Assembly: GCA_904399395.1 (NCBI GenBank)
Contig: CAJFPJ010000056.1
Location: 91,010-155,009, forward strand
Source: an uncultured Clostridia bacterium
GTDB lineage: Bacteria; Bacillota; Clostridia; Oscillospirales; Acutalibacteraceae
Reading direction: 5' to 3'
DNA: 64,000 nucleotides
Position 1 is the stretch's first letter. Each line of letters opens with the position of its first letter. The translations under genes were made by a program, and so were the position numbers. Below the pieces are notes generated by a model, which made no database searches, was not told where the DNA came from, and was given only the letters and a program-made list of their open reading frames with translations. Positions 46,044 to 54,893 of the stretch are shown in pieces.

Positions 46044-46466
46044 ATGAAAATTCTGGCGGTGGATTTGGGAAAAGCCAGAACAGGCCTAGCGGTCTGTGAT
46101 GAAATGGAGCTTTTGGCCAGCCCTGTGGGCACAGTGACGGAATACAACAGGGAAACACTGGCTCGGAAGGTAGCCGAAAAGGCGGCTGAGCTGAGAGCGA
46201 AGGAAATTGTCCTGGGGCTTCCTAAAAATATGGATGGCACGGAGGGGGAAAGCGCTCAGGGAGCCAGAGAGTTTGCCCATATGCTGGAAGAAGCCGCAGG
46301 GCTGCCAGTAGTCCTCCGGGATGAACGGCTTACAACGGTTTCCGCCCACGGGTATCTGAACACAACCGATACAAGAGGGAAAAAGCGCAAGGCTGTGGTG
46401 GATACGGTCTCTGCCGTCCTGATTCTGGAAAATTATCTTGCCTACCGGAAGAATCATAGCAGCTGA
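46044..46466 (+). CDS. ruvX: Putative Holliday junction resolvase/pre-16S rRNA nuclease YqgF
   Basis: A 140-residue RNase H-like nuclease. It starts KILAVDLGKARTGLAVCDE with the first catalytic Asp, then IVLGLPKNMDGTEGES and LRDERLTTVSAH, and the late VVDTVSAVLILENYL. In E. coli it matures the 16S rRNA 5' end. AGAAGGAG lies upstream of ATG. Last gene before a strong terminator. Confidence 0.95.
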   Translation: MKILAVDLGKARTGLAVCDEMELLASPVGTVTEYNRETLARKVAEKAAELRAKEIVLGLPKNMDGTEGESAQGAREFAHMLEEAAGLPVVLRDERLTTVSAHGYLNTTDTRGKKRKAVVDTVSAVLILENYLAYRKNHSS

Positions 46467-46523
46467 GGCCGGAAACAGGTGCGTCGTATTATGGTTTGAA
46501 AATATTGGGTGAATAGCAAATGC

Positions 46524-46556
46524 AAAAGACCTCTCCCCGCCGGGGAGAGGTCTTTT
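46524..46556. terminator. Rho-independent terminator after ruvX
   Basis: A perfect 15-bp stem (46524-46538 with 46542-46556) with a 3-base loop and A-rich and T-rich flanks. It probably also serves the convergent acetyltransferase gene. Confidence 0.92.
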
Positions 46557-46641
46557 TATACTGGGAATCCTGCAGTATTCCGAATATATGGCTCAAAACC
46601 TTTTCCAGTCTGGTTGGCTTTGGCCGTCTCAGTTTTGACTC

Positions 46642-47193
46642 TCACAGTTCCTCTTCTGAGATGGGAGAAAGCTCTGCTTCCCGGCTTTCAGAAACATACC
46701 GGTCAAAAGCCAGGCGGGGGTCTCCGTTTTGCAGGTAGATGATTCCACGCAGTTCAAAGCCGTTTTTTCGCAGAAATTTCTGCATGGATTGGTTCTCCTT
46801 GTGGGTGTCCATCCTGAGCCAGTGGACGCCCTGGGCCCGGCATAATTCCTTGGCTTTTTCCAGGAAACAGGAAGCTACGCCCTGACCCTTATAGCGGTTT
46901 TTCACGCATACCCGGTGGATAACGGCATACGGTTCCTGGGAACGCCAATTTCCCTCTTCAATAATGGTATAGGTAGGCTCGCCGTCAAAAGAAATGGAGG
47001 CATAGGCCACGGTGTCTTCTTTTTCCTGGAGAAGATAGCCGTAGCCGTTTTGAATGTCCGAGCCAATGGATTCCGCGTTTGGGTATCCATCCTGCCATTG
47101 GTTGATACCCTGGCTGCGGAAATACGCCTTTGCTTCCTCTACGATTTCCATAATTGCAGAAATATCCGCTGTTTTTGCCTTTTCCAGATCCAT
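46642..47193 (-). CDS. GNAT family N-acetyltransferase
   Basis: A 183-residue acetyl-CoA-dependent transferase. It has the N-terminal EKAKTADISAIMEIVEEAK helix and the Q/R-x-x-G-x-G/A acetyl-CoA loop seen as RYKGQGVASCFLEKA, with VHWLRMDTHKENQSMQKFLRKNGFE at the end of the fold (shortened). Substrate unknown. AGAGGGG precedes ATG. A single gene facing ruvX and divergent from the protease locus. Confidence 0.9.
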   Translation of the reverse strand: MDLEKAKTADISAIMEIVEEAKAYFRSQGINQWQDGYPNAESIGSDIQNGYGYLLQEKEDTVAYASISFDGEPTYTIIEEGNWRSQEPYAVIHRVCVKNRYKGQGVASCFLEKAKELCRAQGVHWLRMDTHKENQSMQKFLRKNGFELRGIIYLQNGDPRLAFDRYVSESREAELSPISEEEL

Positions 47194-47499
47194 ATCCTGT
47201 CCCCTCTTTTAGCGTTTCTCTGGATAGTGTTTCTCGGCGGTGAAAATCCACCGCAGCTTTTATTGGAATCTGATTTTCTCGACTTTTGCAGCCTGGTGAA
47301 ATAGAAGGCTGGATACCCTGTGGATACCACTGGCGAATTGTATGTTCAATATAGCATGCTTTTCCTTTCTTTACAATAGAGAAGTTTGTTTGAAAATGCA
47401 GAATTATTATAGTATATATAATTGAGTGCAAAAGTATTTACTTTTATTGAAAGATATTGTATGATATAATCAAAAAAGATATATAAAGGAGGATAAAAT
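47194..47499. promoter_or_regulatory. Divergent intergenic region with protease promoter
   Basis: About 300 AT-rich bases with no gene. For the plus strand an extended -10 (TGA then TATAAT at 47465-47470) lies 30 bases before the signal-peptide ATG, with only a weak -35. A plausible minus-strand -10 (TATAAT complement near 47406-47411) could serve the acetyltransferase. Confidence 0.5.
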
Positions 47500-47601
47500 A
47501 TGAAAAGATCTGGTTTGAAAAAAATTATATCGTGTGTACTGATCTTTGTGATGTGTTTAAGTTTTGGAAAATTTAATTCATATGCTATAAGTTTACAGTA
47601 G
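47500..47601 (+). CDS. Signal peptide segment ending in an amber codon, in frame with the protease
   Basis: A 33-codon frame with AAAGGAGG 8 bases upstream. It encodes a textbook signal peptide: basic MKRSGLKK, a hydrophobic core IISCVLIFVMCLSF and a likely cleavage site after S-Y-A. It ends with CAG then TAG at 47599-47601. The same frame then runs on without a stop for 405 codons into the protease. The protein expected is a secreted pre-pro-protease, so the TAG is either a nonsense mutation, an error or read through. Confidence 0.7.
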   Translation: MKRSGLKKIISCVLIFVMCLSFGKFNSYAISLQ

Positions 47602-47628
47602 CATAACGATATCTCCTTTGAAAAGCGT

Positions 47629-48816
47629 TTGTCTGATAGTTATATCGAAATTCAATACCAGAATGAAACTATTCAGGCTTCAACTGATGATGGGTGGGTT
47701 ACGGAAGAGGAAATGATTAAGGAAAGTGAGGCTCAGGGAGAGGCGCTTAGAGCTTACAAGCTTTTAACAAATACGTTCCCTATGAGAGAGGATTGTTCCT
47801 GGATATATCCCGAGGAATACGGCGGGGCGTATATAGACGATAATAATAGTTTGGTAATTGCACTAGTTGATTGCACGGCTGAGTTAGAGGCGGAATATAG
47901 AGCCCTTTGCGGAAATTCTGAAAAACTCTTGTTTAAGGATGCTGCACATTCTTTGGAAGATTTGGAAGCGTATGCCTCTAGTATAGGGCAGTATGCGGAG
48001 CAATATGCTATAACAAACTACGGAGTGGATGAAGAAGAGGGCACGGTTGTAGTAGGCGTAGAATCGGAAGATGTCAAAAAATTTGCAGCGGCCTTGTGCC
48101 AGACACGGGCACTTTCCCGGGCAAATGCAGATTTTTCTATACCTGTAGTAGTGAAGGAATCGGAATATGCTCAGCTATGCGCTACTGAATTGATTGGCGG
48201 CAGTGAGGTAAGCGTCAAGAGGAGCAATGGTACATACAGCAGTTCTATCTGTATTGGAGGCAAATTTGGAGGAAAATCCGTTATTATTACCGCTGGGCAC
48301 GCTATGAATAAGGGAGAAACCGTGTATTATGGGGGAGGGGCCTCCAGCAGTAAATTAATAGGATCAACCTTATATTCAAGATGTGGTGGAGGCCAAACAG
48401 GAGATTTTGCTATTGTGGAAGTGAAAAACAATTATACTGCGACGAATAAGGTTAAGAATATCAATGGTGCTTCTTCTACTGTAAAAGGTGTCTATTCAAA
48501 GCCTCCTAAGAATACAGAAATTTATAAATATGGATTTAATAAGGGATACGCTAAAGGTAAAATGATTAGTTCCAATGAATCGTTTCGTGTGAATAATGAT
48601 GGTAAAATGATAAATGTCACCGGAATGTGTGCTGTACAGATGGAGTCGAGTTCCGCAGTGGCTGGGGGAGATAGCGGCGGAAGCGTATATACCTATTACA
48701 GTTTGGATGGAGGGTTTAATATCTGCGGCTCTGTTTCGGGTTTTCAGAGCTCCACCCAAACTATGTATTATTCTCCTCTTATATATGCGGAAAACCTGGG
48801 CTTCTCACTAAAATGA
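47629..48816 (+). CDS. Trypsin-like S1 family serine protease (secretion signal split off by TAG)
   Basis: The 395 codons from TTG 47629 comprise a pro-region of about 180 residues and a chymotrypsin-fold domain. The catalytic triad is visible as His224 in IITAGHAMNKG, Asp259 in TGDFAIVEV and Ser349 in AVAGGDSGGSVY. No good ribosome-binding site precedes TTG 47629, and no secretion signal is encoded after it, so the natural start is probably ATG 47500 with the amber codon between. Base composition is AT-richer than neighbours, suggesting acquisition. Two paralogous membrane proteins follow closely. Confidence 0.8.
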   Translation: MSDSYIEIQYQNETIQASTDDGWVTEEEMIKESEAQGEALRAYKLLTNTFPMREDCSWIYPEEYGGAYIDDNNSLVIALVDCTAELEAEYRALCGNSEKLLFKDAAHSLEDLEAYASSIGQYAEQYAITNYGVDEEEGTVVVGVESEDVKKFAAALCQTRALSRANADFSIPVVVKESEYAQLCATELIGGSEVSVKRSNGTYSSSICIGGKFGGKSVIITAGHAMNKGETVYYGGGASSSKLIGSTLYSRCGGGQTGDFAIVEVKNNYTATNKVKNINGASSTVKGVYSKPPKNTEIYKYGFNKGYAKGKMISSNESFRVNNDGKMINVTGMCAVQMESSSAVAGGDSGGSVYTYYSLDGGFNICGSVSGFQSSTQTMYYSPLIYAENLGFSLK

Positions 48817-48844
48817 TCCAATGTCCGTTTTATGAGGTGATTCT

Positions 48845-49777
48845 ATGAAAAAAGGAATTTCCTGTTTTCTGCTGCTCCTCTCTTTCCTTTTCTTTGGGAT
48901 CTTCGTGTATCGGGGAAATCAGATAGACGCCTATCTTCTGGAATTTCCGGAGGATCAGGAACTCCTGGAAAATGATGGATTGGGGGAGCTGGGAAAATTT
49001 GAGGAAAAAGATCCCAGCCTGCCTTACAGCCGCGGGGAGCCGCTGGACGGGGAGCTCTTTAACCGGGAATACGCGGAATTCCGATGGCCCCCCAGCATGG
49101 TGATCCTCCTGTCCGGGTGGACGTCTCCCTTTAAGGATGATGATATGTGGACAGTGACCCTTTCGGAGCCCCTGTATTATTACGCTTCCCCTCAGGACGC
49201 AAAGCCCGCCCTTGTTTTGGAGGCCGGGAAGGAATACCTGATATATTCCAGGTATCTGGAGTCTGCCGATATCTCCTCTGTTTTATTGAATTACTGCGGG
49301 GGCCTTCAGTTTGGCATAGGAAGCTGGCCTTCTTATGAGGAGGGATGGCGGTATGGGATCCCTTTTATCCCCATGGAGGATTTTGAGAAGATAAAGGATG
49401 GGAACTATGAGCCGCCTGGATTTTACTATGTAGGCCTGGGGGATCTGAAGAGGGTCATATTTTCAGACAGGATAGAGAGAAAGACCGCGGAAGGCCTCGC
49501 CGAAGAGATCAGCGAGGATGACAGAAGAAACTTGGATCTGGAGGTATATGGTACCGATTGGGTCCTATATGGAGATGGGTTCTACCGTTCTCCGGATCTG
49601 GTTGAGAGAACGCCTTTGAATATCAGCCACAGGCGCCATACCCTCGACATGTGGGATGGGCTTTGCCTTGCATTGGGCACAGGTTTCCTGGGGGCGGCTG
49701 CGGGCTTTTTTCTGAAACTGCGGCGGGTGAGCCGGCCGGGCCGGACGGAAACGGATGGGGAGGGCGCCCGGGCGTAA
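48845..49777 (+). CDS. Membrane-anchored protein of unknown family, copy 1
   Basis: A 310-residue protein with an N-terminal helix (ISCFLLLLSFLFFGIFVY) and a C-terminal helix (GLCLALGTGFLGAAAGFFL) followed by a basic tail, so about 230 residues are likely outside the cell. It shares blocks with the next gene: TLSEPLYYY, ALVLEAGKEYLIY, SWPSYEEGWRY, GLGDLKRV, and a late SPDLV plus MWDGLCLALG. I do not recognise the family. GAGGTGA precedes ATG. It starts 28 bases after the protease. Confidence 0.8.
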   Translation: MKKGISCFLLLLSFLFFGIFVYRGNQIDAYLLEFPEDQELLENDGLGELGKFEEKDPSLPYSRGEPLDGELFNREYAEFRWPPSMVILLSGWTSPFKDDDMWTVTLSEPLYYYASPQDAKPALVLEAGKEYLIYSRYLESADISSVLLNYCGGLQFGIGSWPSYEEGWRYGIPFIPMEDFEKIKDGNYEPPGFYYVGLGDLKRVIFSDRIERKTAEGLAEEISEDDRRNLDLEVYGTDWVLYGDGFYRSPDLVERTPLNISHRRHTLDMWDGLCLALGTGFLGAAAGFFLKLRRVSRPGRTETDGEGARA

Positions 49778-49823
49778 GCCCTGAGCGTTGCATCCGGGTA
49801 ATCCGCACGATAGGGGTAAGTTT

Positions 49824-50717
49824 ATGAAAAAATATATCCCGTTTTGCCTTTTGGCCTTGGCCGCAGTATTTTGGGCGGTTCCCGCCCTTCGCAGCACATA
49901 TGTGGAGACGGACACATCTTCCTTTTACAATGCGGATCTGATGTTCCGGGATTCTATGAATGACATAACCTTTTCGGATAACGGTGAGGGGCGGTTGAAT
50001 CAAAAAGGGGAGGAGCTGGATGAGGGTACCTTTCTTGAGACATACAAGGAGCTGCATGATGCTAGATGGTCCTTCTTTTTGCCCAACAATCTGACGGTGG
50101 TGACCCTTTCAGAGCCCCTCTATTACTACAACTCTCCAGAAGATGCGGAACCGGCCCTCGTCCTGGAGGCAGGGAAACGATATTTGGTCTATTCCCCTGA
50201 ATTAGAAAGGGAGATTTTCAGGAGAGGGGGGCGCTGGATAGGATACGGGCTGGTAAGCTGGCCCACCTATGAGAAGGGCTGGCGATATGCAAGGCCGCTT
50301 ATTCCCATGGAAAAATACGAAGCGCTTTTGGATGGCACCTATGAGTTGCCGGAGGCTCTTTATACCGGCCTGGGCGATTTAAAGCGTGTGGCATATTCCA
50401 GCGCCATGGAGGTTTTTCTTCCGGCGACTTCTGAAGAAAGGGAGGAAAACGGAGGGGATGCAACCGGGAGGTGGCACGATCTGGCTTGTTTCCATTCTGA
50501 GGCCGTCTATCATACAGATTTGGTTTTGGCCGACATTGGCGCATATAAATCCCCGGATTTTGTATATCCGCCTCTGAATTTAAGGCACCGGCTTCACAGC
50601 TTCGATGTGTGGGACGGTATTTGTGTCGGGCTGGGCACGATTTCTTTTGCGGCCGGTTTTCTTCTTTTTCTGCAGGTATACCTGCGCAAATGGCTTGCTG
50701 GCCAACTTTGCCGGTAA
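49824..50717 (+). CDS. Membrane-anchored protein of unknown family, copy 2
   Basis: A 297-residue tandem paralogue of the preceding gene with the same layout: an N-terminal helix (YIPFCLLALAAVFWAVPAL), an outside domain with TLSEPLYYYNSPEDAEPALV, SWPTYEKGWRYARPLIPME and YTGLGDLKRVAYS, and a C-terminal helix after VWDGICVGLG. ATG 49824 is used, with AGGGG upstream. The frame is open to 49788. The two copies diverge in their N-terminal 80 residues and in the segment before the last helix. The shared blocks suggest a common ligand or partner. Function unknown. Confidence 0.8.
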   Translation: MKKYIPFCLLALAAVFWAVPALRSTYVETDTSSFYNADLMFRDSMNDITFSDNGEGRLNQKGEELDEGTFLETYKELHDARWSFFLPNNLTVVTLSEPLYYYNSPEDAEPALVLEAGKRYLVYSPELEREIFRRGGRWIGYGLVSWPTYEKGWRYARPLIPMEKYEALLDGTYELPEALYTGLGDLKRVAYSSAMEVFLPATSEEREENGGDATGRWHDLACFHSEAVYHTDLVLADIGAYKSPDFVYPPLNLRHRLHSFDVWDGICVGLGTISFAAGFLLFLQVYLRKWLAGQLCR

Positions 50718-50736
50718 GAAGAGCATACAGAAGTAC

Positions 50737-50771
50737 AGAAAAGCCTTTCCGGCTACCGGTAAGGCTTTTCT
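50737..50771 (+). terminator. Hairpin terminator after the paralogue pair
   Basis: A 15-bp stem with one T-T mismatch (AGAAAAGCCTT and CCGG arms) and a three-base loop, with T-rich 3' arm, 20 bases after the stop. Confidence 0.7.
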
Positions 50772-50836
50772 ACGTTTCATTTCACTCTCTTTGGAATATC
50801 CTTATCACATTTTATCGCCCAAATTTAAAAATAGCC

Positions 50837-50865
50837 TTGCATCTGCCGTTAGAATCAGGTAAGAT
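50837..50865 (+). promoter_or_regulatory. Promoter of the second MATE gene
   Basis: TTGCAT (50837-50842), a 17-base spacer and TAAGAT (50860-50865), about 50 bases before the start. Confidence 0.6.
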
Positions 50866-50913
50866 AACAGATTGGCGGAAAAAGCGAAAAAGGCCGAAAA
50901 GGGGCGTCAAAGG

Positions 50914-52299
50914 ATGGCGATTAGACGAAATGATCTGGGCAGGGATCCTATCGGAAAGTTGGTGCTGCGGCTGGCAGTTCCTTCTATGCTGGCCCAGTTT
51001 GTAAGTGTGCTCTACAGCATTGTGGACAGAATGTATATTGGCAATATCCCGGAGATCGGCGATACGGCTCTGGCAGGCGTGGGAGTCTGCGGCCCCATTG
51101 TTACGCTGATCAATTCATTTGCGTTGCTTATAGGAATTGGTGGAGCCCCACTGGCGGCGATCCGTATGGGTGAAAAGAACCTAGAAGGGGCAAAACAGAT
51201 TTTGGCAAACTGTTTTCTGATGCTTCTGGGGATAGCTGCCTTTTTGACCACCTTCTTTTTGTGTCTGAAGGATCCGCTTCTTATGACCTTTGGAGCCAGT
51301 GAGGCCACGTTTGGGTATGCGGAGCAATATTTGACGATTTGTGTTTCAGGAACAGTATTTGCCATTATGGCCACGGGGCTTAACCAGTTTATCATCTGCC
51401 AGGGCTTTTCAGGCATGGCGATGATCTCCGTGATGATAGGTGCTGCTATGAACATTGCGCTGGATCCCGTGTTTATTTTTGTGTTTGGGATGGGAGTCCG
51501 CGGGGCTGCCATAGCTACGGTGCTCTCTCAGATGGCAAGTTTTCTGTTTGTGGTTGGATTTTTGAAAAGTTCTCGGGCGGTGCTGCGTTTAGGCTTTGGC
51601 GGCTATTCTTTTCGCATTATGCGCCGGGTAATGACATTTGGTTTTTCTCCGTTTATCATCAGTGCAACAGACAGTGTCCTCATTATCGTTATGAACAGTG
51701 TGCTGCAGCGGTATGGGGGCCCAGAAAATGGAGATGCCTTCATCACCTGCGCCACAGTGGTGCAGAGCTATATGCAGCTGATTACCATGCCCATGGCGGG
51801 GATTACTGGGGGAACCCAACCAATTTTGAGCTTTAATTATGGGGCGGGCAATACAGCCAGGATCCGAAAGGCTTTTTGGAGGATCATTTTTCTTTGCGCA
51901 GGTTTTACTACGATTATGTTTTGTATCAGCCAGACTTGTTCCTCTCTGTTTGTGGGGCTTTTCACAAAGGACACGAGCCTTACGGAGCTTTCTGTTTGGG
52001 GAATTCGCACTTTTACGCTGGGGATAATCCCTCTGGCGTTCCAATATGAGATAGTGGATGGTTTTACTGCTTTGGGAATTGCCAGGATTGCTGTTACGCT
52101 TTCTCTGACGAGAAAAATTCTGTATTTGATTCTAACGCTTGTGCTTCCCATTTTCTTCAGTGCGCCCGGGGCTTTTTATGCGGAACCCGCCGTGGATATA
52201 TTCTGCGGTATTTTGGCGACGGTTACATTTCTTTTGAACTTTAATACGCTCATGCGCCGGCGGGATGAAATGCCAGAAGGGCAGACCCTTTACAGCTGA
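50914..52299 (+). CDS. MATE family efflux transporter
   Basis: A 461-residue polytopic protein of about twelve helices. It resembles the MATE at 22.7 kb in layout: PIGKLVLRLAVPSMLAQFVS, YSIVDRMYIGNIP, the GATE-like LIGIGGAPLAAIRMG loop and PMAGITGGTQPILSFNYGAGN in the second half. It likely exports cationic drugs or metabolites. ATG 50914 is preferred, with AAAAGGGG 9 bases upstream. TTG 50872 would add an unusual Lys-rich stretch. Monocistronic. Confidence 0.9.
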   Translation: MAIRRNDLGRDPIGKLVLRLAVPSMLAQFVSVLYSIVDRMYIGNIPEIGDTALAGVGVCGPIVTLINSFALLIGIGGAPLAAIRMGEKNLEGAKQILANCFLMLLGIAAFLTTFFLCLKDPLLMTFGASEATFGYAEQYLTICVSGTVFAIMATGLNQFIICQGFSGMAMISVMIGAAMNIALDPVFIFVFGMGVRGAAIATVLSQMASFLFVVGFLKSSRAVLRLGFGGYSFRIMRRVMTFGFSPFIISATDSVLIIVMNSVLQRYGGPENGDAFITCATVVQSYMQLITMPMAGITGGTQPILSFNYGAGNTARIRKAFWRIIFLCAGFTTIMFCISQTCSSLFVGLFTKDTSLTELSVWGIRTFTLGIIPLAFQYEIVDGFTALGIARIAVTLSLTRKILYLILTLVLPIFFSAPGAFYAEPAVDIFCGILATVTFLLNFNTLMRRRDEMPEGQTLYS

Positions 52300-52349
52300 T
52301 CTGCAGATATGGGGCATCGTCTTCTCTTTAAGAAACTCTATTGTATAGG

Positions 52350-52390
52350 AAAAATCACCTCTTCCTAACAGAAGGAAAAGGTGATTTTTT
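52350..52390. terminator. Bidirectional terminator between MATE and P-type ATPase genes
   Basis: A perfect 11-bp stem (52350-52360 with 52379-52389) containing a smaller inner stem, with A-rich and T-rich arms, between convergent genes. Confidence 0.85.
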
Positions 52391-52440
52391 GTGTATATAC
52401 CGTTTTATATCTGTTGTGGCTTTTGCCCGCGCTTGTGATT

Positions 52441-54840
52441 CTATTCCCGCTTCCCTTGCTGCCCTGTCTTCCGGCGGGCCAGAAATGCCTGCAAACGACT
52501 CCACGCAGCATGCAGACCGCAAAAAATTAGGAGTGATAGGAGCGCCAGAACTACATATATTGCGAATAGGGGAAGATGGAAGGCGCAGAGGGAAAAGAGT
52601 GAATGGAACAGCGTAGCTCCCAGGAAAAACCCCGCGGCCATAAGGCCGAAAAGCACTCCTCGCAGCCAGTTCATGGGAAGGCTGGTTTTAAAAAGCACCA
52701 TCAGCCCAGAAGTTGCAGAAAGGGTGACCGCCAGGGTAGAGGTCTCTTCTTCTGAAAGATGGAAGAGAGAGGAGGCAAGCATAGTCATCAGAATACCTGC
52801 TACAATGGTGAGTGCTCCGGGAACAGCTTTAGAGAGCACATTTTTCAGAAAGCCTCCTTGCACCCGTTCCCGATTGGGTTCCAGAGCCAGAACAAAAGAT
52901 GGGATACCAATTGTAAACATGCTCATGAGGGTCATCTGGATGGGCTGGAAGGGATACTGCGCGTTGAGAAACAAAAACAAAACGGCCAAAATAGCGGAAT
53001 ATATGGTCTTCACTAAAAACAGGGAGGCCGAGCGTTGGATATTGTTGATAGACCTCCGTCCTTCTGCCACAACATGAGGCATGGAGGCAAAATTGGAATC
53101 CAGCAGCACAAGCTGAGAAACGTTCCGGGCCGCTTCGCTGCCGGAGGCCATAGCTACGGAGCAGTCTGCTTCTTTCAGCGCTAGGACGTCATTGACGCCA
53201 TCACCCGTCATGGCTACAGTGTGGCCCTGCTCCTTCAGCGCTCGGATCAGATCAAATTTTTGGGAGGGCGTCACTCTGCCGAACACTGTGTATCGGCCGG
53301 CGGCGTCATAAAGTTCCTCAGGCGTTTTCAGCGTGGAAGCGTCCACGCACCGGTCATATTCTTTCAGGCCTGCACTTTGAGCGATGCTGGAAACGGTCTT
53401 TACGTTATCGCCGGAAATAATTTTCAGTTCTACTCCCTGCTGTTCAAAATATTCCAGAGTAGCGCGGGCTTCCTTACGGATTCTATCCCGCAGAATCAGC
53501 AGCCCCATGGGGGCAAGGGAGGAGGGAAGCCCTTTCTCACGGAAGGGGGATTCAGAATGTGCCAGAAGGAGCACCCGGCGACCTTCAGGAACGGCGGCAA
53601 GTTTTTCTTCCACTTGAGGCGGCATATCTGGCAGAATAAACTCCGCTGCTCCCATAACATAGGTTCCGCGATCTCGAAAGAAGGCGCCGGACCACTTCTT
53701 TTCAGAAGAAAAGGGAATGATTTCGGAAGCTTCCTGAATAGTTTGCTCCCGGCCAAAGCTTGCTTTCACAGCCCGAAAAGTGGGGTTGTCATCTGTGAGG
53801 ACGCTGGTGAGAGCTCCCAGAGCTTCTTCCATTTCCTCCTTTGAAGCAGAAAGAGGCAACAGTTCTTCTACTTCCATGGAGCCCTCGGTAATGGTGCCTG
53901 TTTTATCCAGGCAGAGGACATCCACACGGGCCAGTGTCTCAATACAGTATAGTTCCTGCACTAAGACCTTATATTTGGATAGGCGTATGATTCCCACAGC
54001 CATGACGGTGCTTGTCAAAAGAACGAGGCCTTCCGGAATCATGCCGATCAGGGCTGCCGCGGTGGTGACTACTGCATCCTGCAGGGAGGAATGGGTGATG
54101 AACGTCTGCCGGAGAAAGAGAAGGATTCCCAAGGGAAAGATCACGCAGGAAACAATTTTGATGATCCGCTGTAAAGTCTCCATGATTTCAGAACGGACCT
54201 TTTTGATGTATTTGGCACTGTTCATGATGGTAGAAGCGTAGTTTTCTTCTCCCACCCGGTCAGCTCGGGCAATGCAACGGCCGCTGACTACAAAGCTTCC
54301 CGAAAGAAGCAGATCCCCCGGCCTTTTGAATACGGCGTCGGATTCCCCCGTCAAAAGGGATTCATTCACCTCGCAGCTTCCTTCAGTGAGAATGCAATCC
54401 GCTGGGATCTGGCTGCCAGTGGCGAGCTCAATGCTGTCATCCAGCACGATTTCATGAATGCCAATGGTGAGTGGCTTCCCATCTCGAAAGGCGGTGATCT
54501 TGGCCTCAGAAAGGATGGAGAGCCGATCCACTGTACGCTTGGCACGGATCTCCTGTATAATTCCAATAGCGGTGTTGCAGAGGATCACACCCATAAAAAG
54601 AAGGTTCTTGTAGGAGCCTACCAGCAGAATAGCAAGAGCCAGCAAAATGTTCACAAGGTTAAAAAGAGTAAAGATGTTATCCCGGAAAATGCGGCCAATA
54701 GATTTGGTTTTCAAAGAGGCTTCCCTGTTGTAAAGCCCCTGCTCCATTCGCTCTGCCACCTGAGAAGAGGAAAGACCTTCTCTGGGCGGCGGAAAATACC
54801 GCTGTATTCTGGTTGCAGATTCCTGTTCTATAGCAGTCAT
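52441..54840 (-). CDS. Cation-translocating P-type ATPase (CtpE-like)
   Basis: A 799-residue ion pump. An actuator motif TGES (NESLLTGESDAV), the membrane-helix motif MIPEGLVLLTS, the phosphorylation site CLDKTGTITEG near 320 and the hinge MTGDGVNDVLALKEADCSVAMA are all present. The PEGL helix-4 motif and the lack of heavy-metal domains fit the CtpE-type calcium or divalent-cation group, though the ion is not proven. ATG 54840 follows CAGGAGG by 7 bases. The frame is open further to 54888. It ends in TAG, one of only two genes here that do. The minus-strand neighbour upstream is an unknown protein 53 bases away. Confidence 0.92.
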   Translation of the reverse strand: MTAIEQESATRIQRYFPPPREGLSSSQVAERMEQGLYNREASLKTKSIGRIFRDNIFTLFNLVNILLALAILLVGSYKNLLFMGVILCNTAIGIIQEIRAKRTVDRLSILSEAKITAFRDGKPLTIGIHEIVLDDSIELATGSQIPADCILTEGSCEVNESLLTGESDAVFKRPGDLLLSGSFVVSGRCIARADRVGEENYASTIMNSAKYIKKVRSEIMETLQRIIKIVSCVIFPLGILLFLRQTFITHSSLQDAVVTTAAALIGMIPEGLVLLTSTVMAVGIIRLSKYKVLVQELYCIETLARVDVLCLDKTGTITEGSMEVEELLPLSASKEEMEEALGALTSVLTDDNPTFRAVKASFGREQTIQEASEIIPFSSEKKWSGAFFRDRGTYVMGAAEFILPDMPPQVEEKLAAVPEGRRVLLLAHSESPFREKGLPSSLAPMGLLILRDRIRKEARATLEYFEQQGVELKIISGDNVKTVSSIAQSAGLKEYDRCVDASTLKTPEELYDAAGRYTVFGRVTPSQKFDLIRALKEQGHTVAMTGDGVNDVLALKEADCSVAMASGSEAARNVSQLVLLDSNFASMPHVVAEGRRSINNIQRSASLFLVKTIYSAILAVLFLFLNAQYPFQPIQMTLMSMFTIGIPSFVLALEPNRERVQGGFLKNVLSKAVPGALTIVAGILMTMLASSLFHLSEEETSTLAVTLSATSGLMVLFKTSLPMNWLRGVLFGLMAAGFFLGATLFHSLFSLCAFHLPLFAIYVVLALLSLLIFCGLHAAWSRLQAFLARRKTGQQGKRE

Positions 54841-54893
54841 GTGATAACCTCCTGCGGGCTGCGGTGTGAGATAACCGGTGCAACACATACCGG

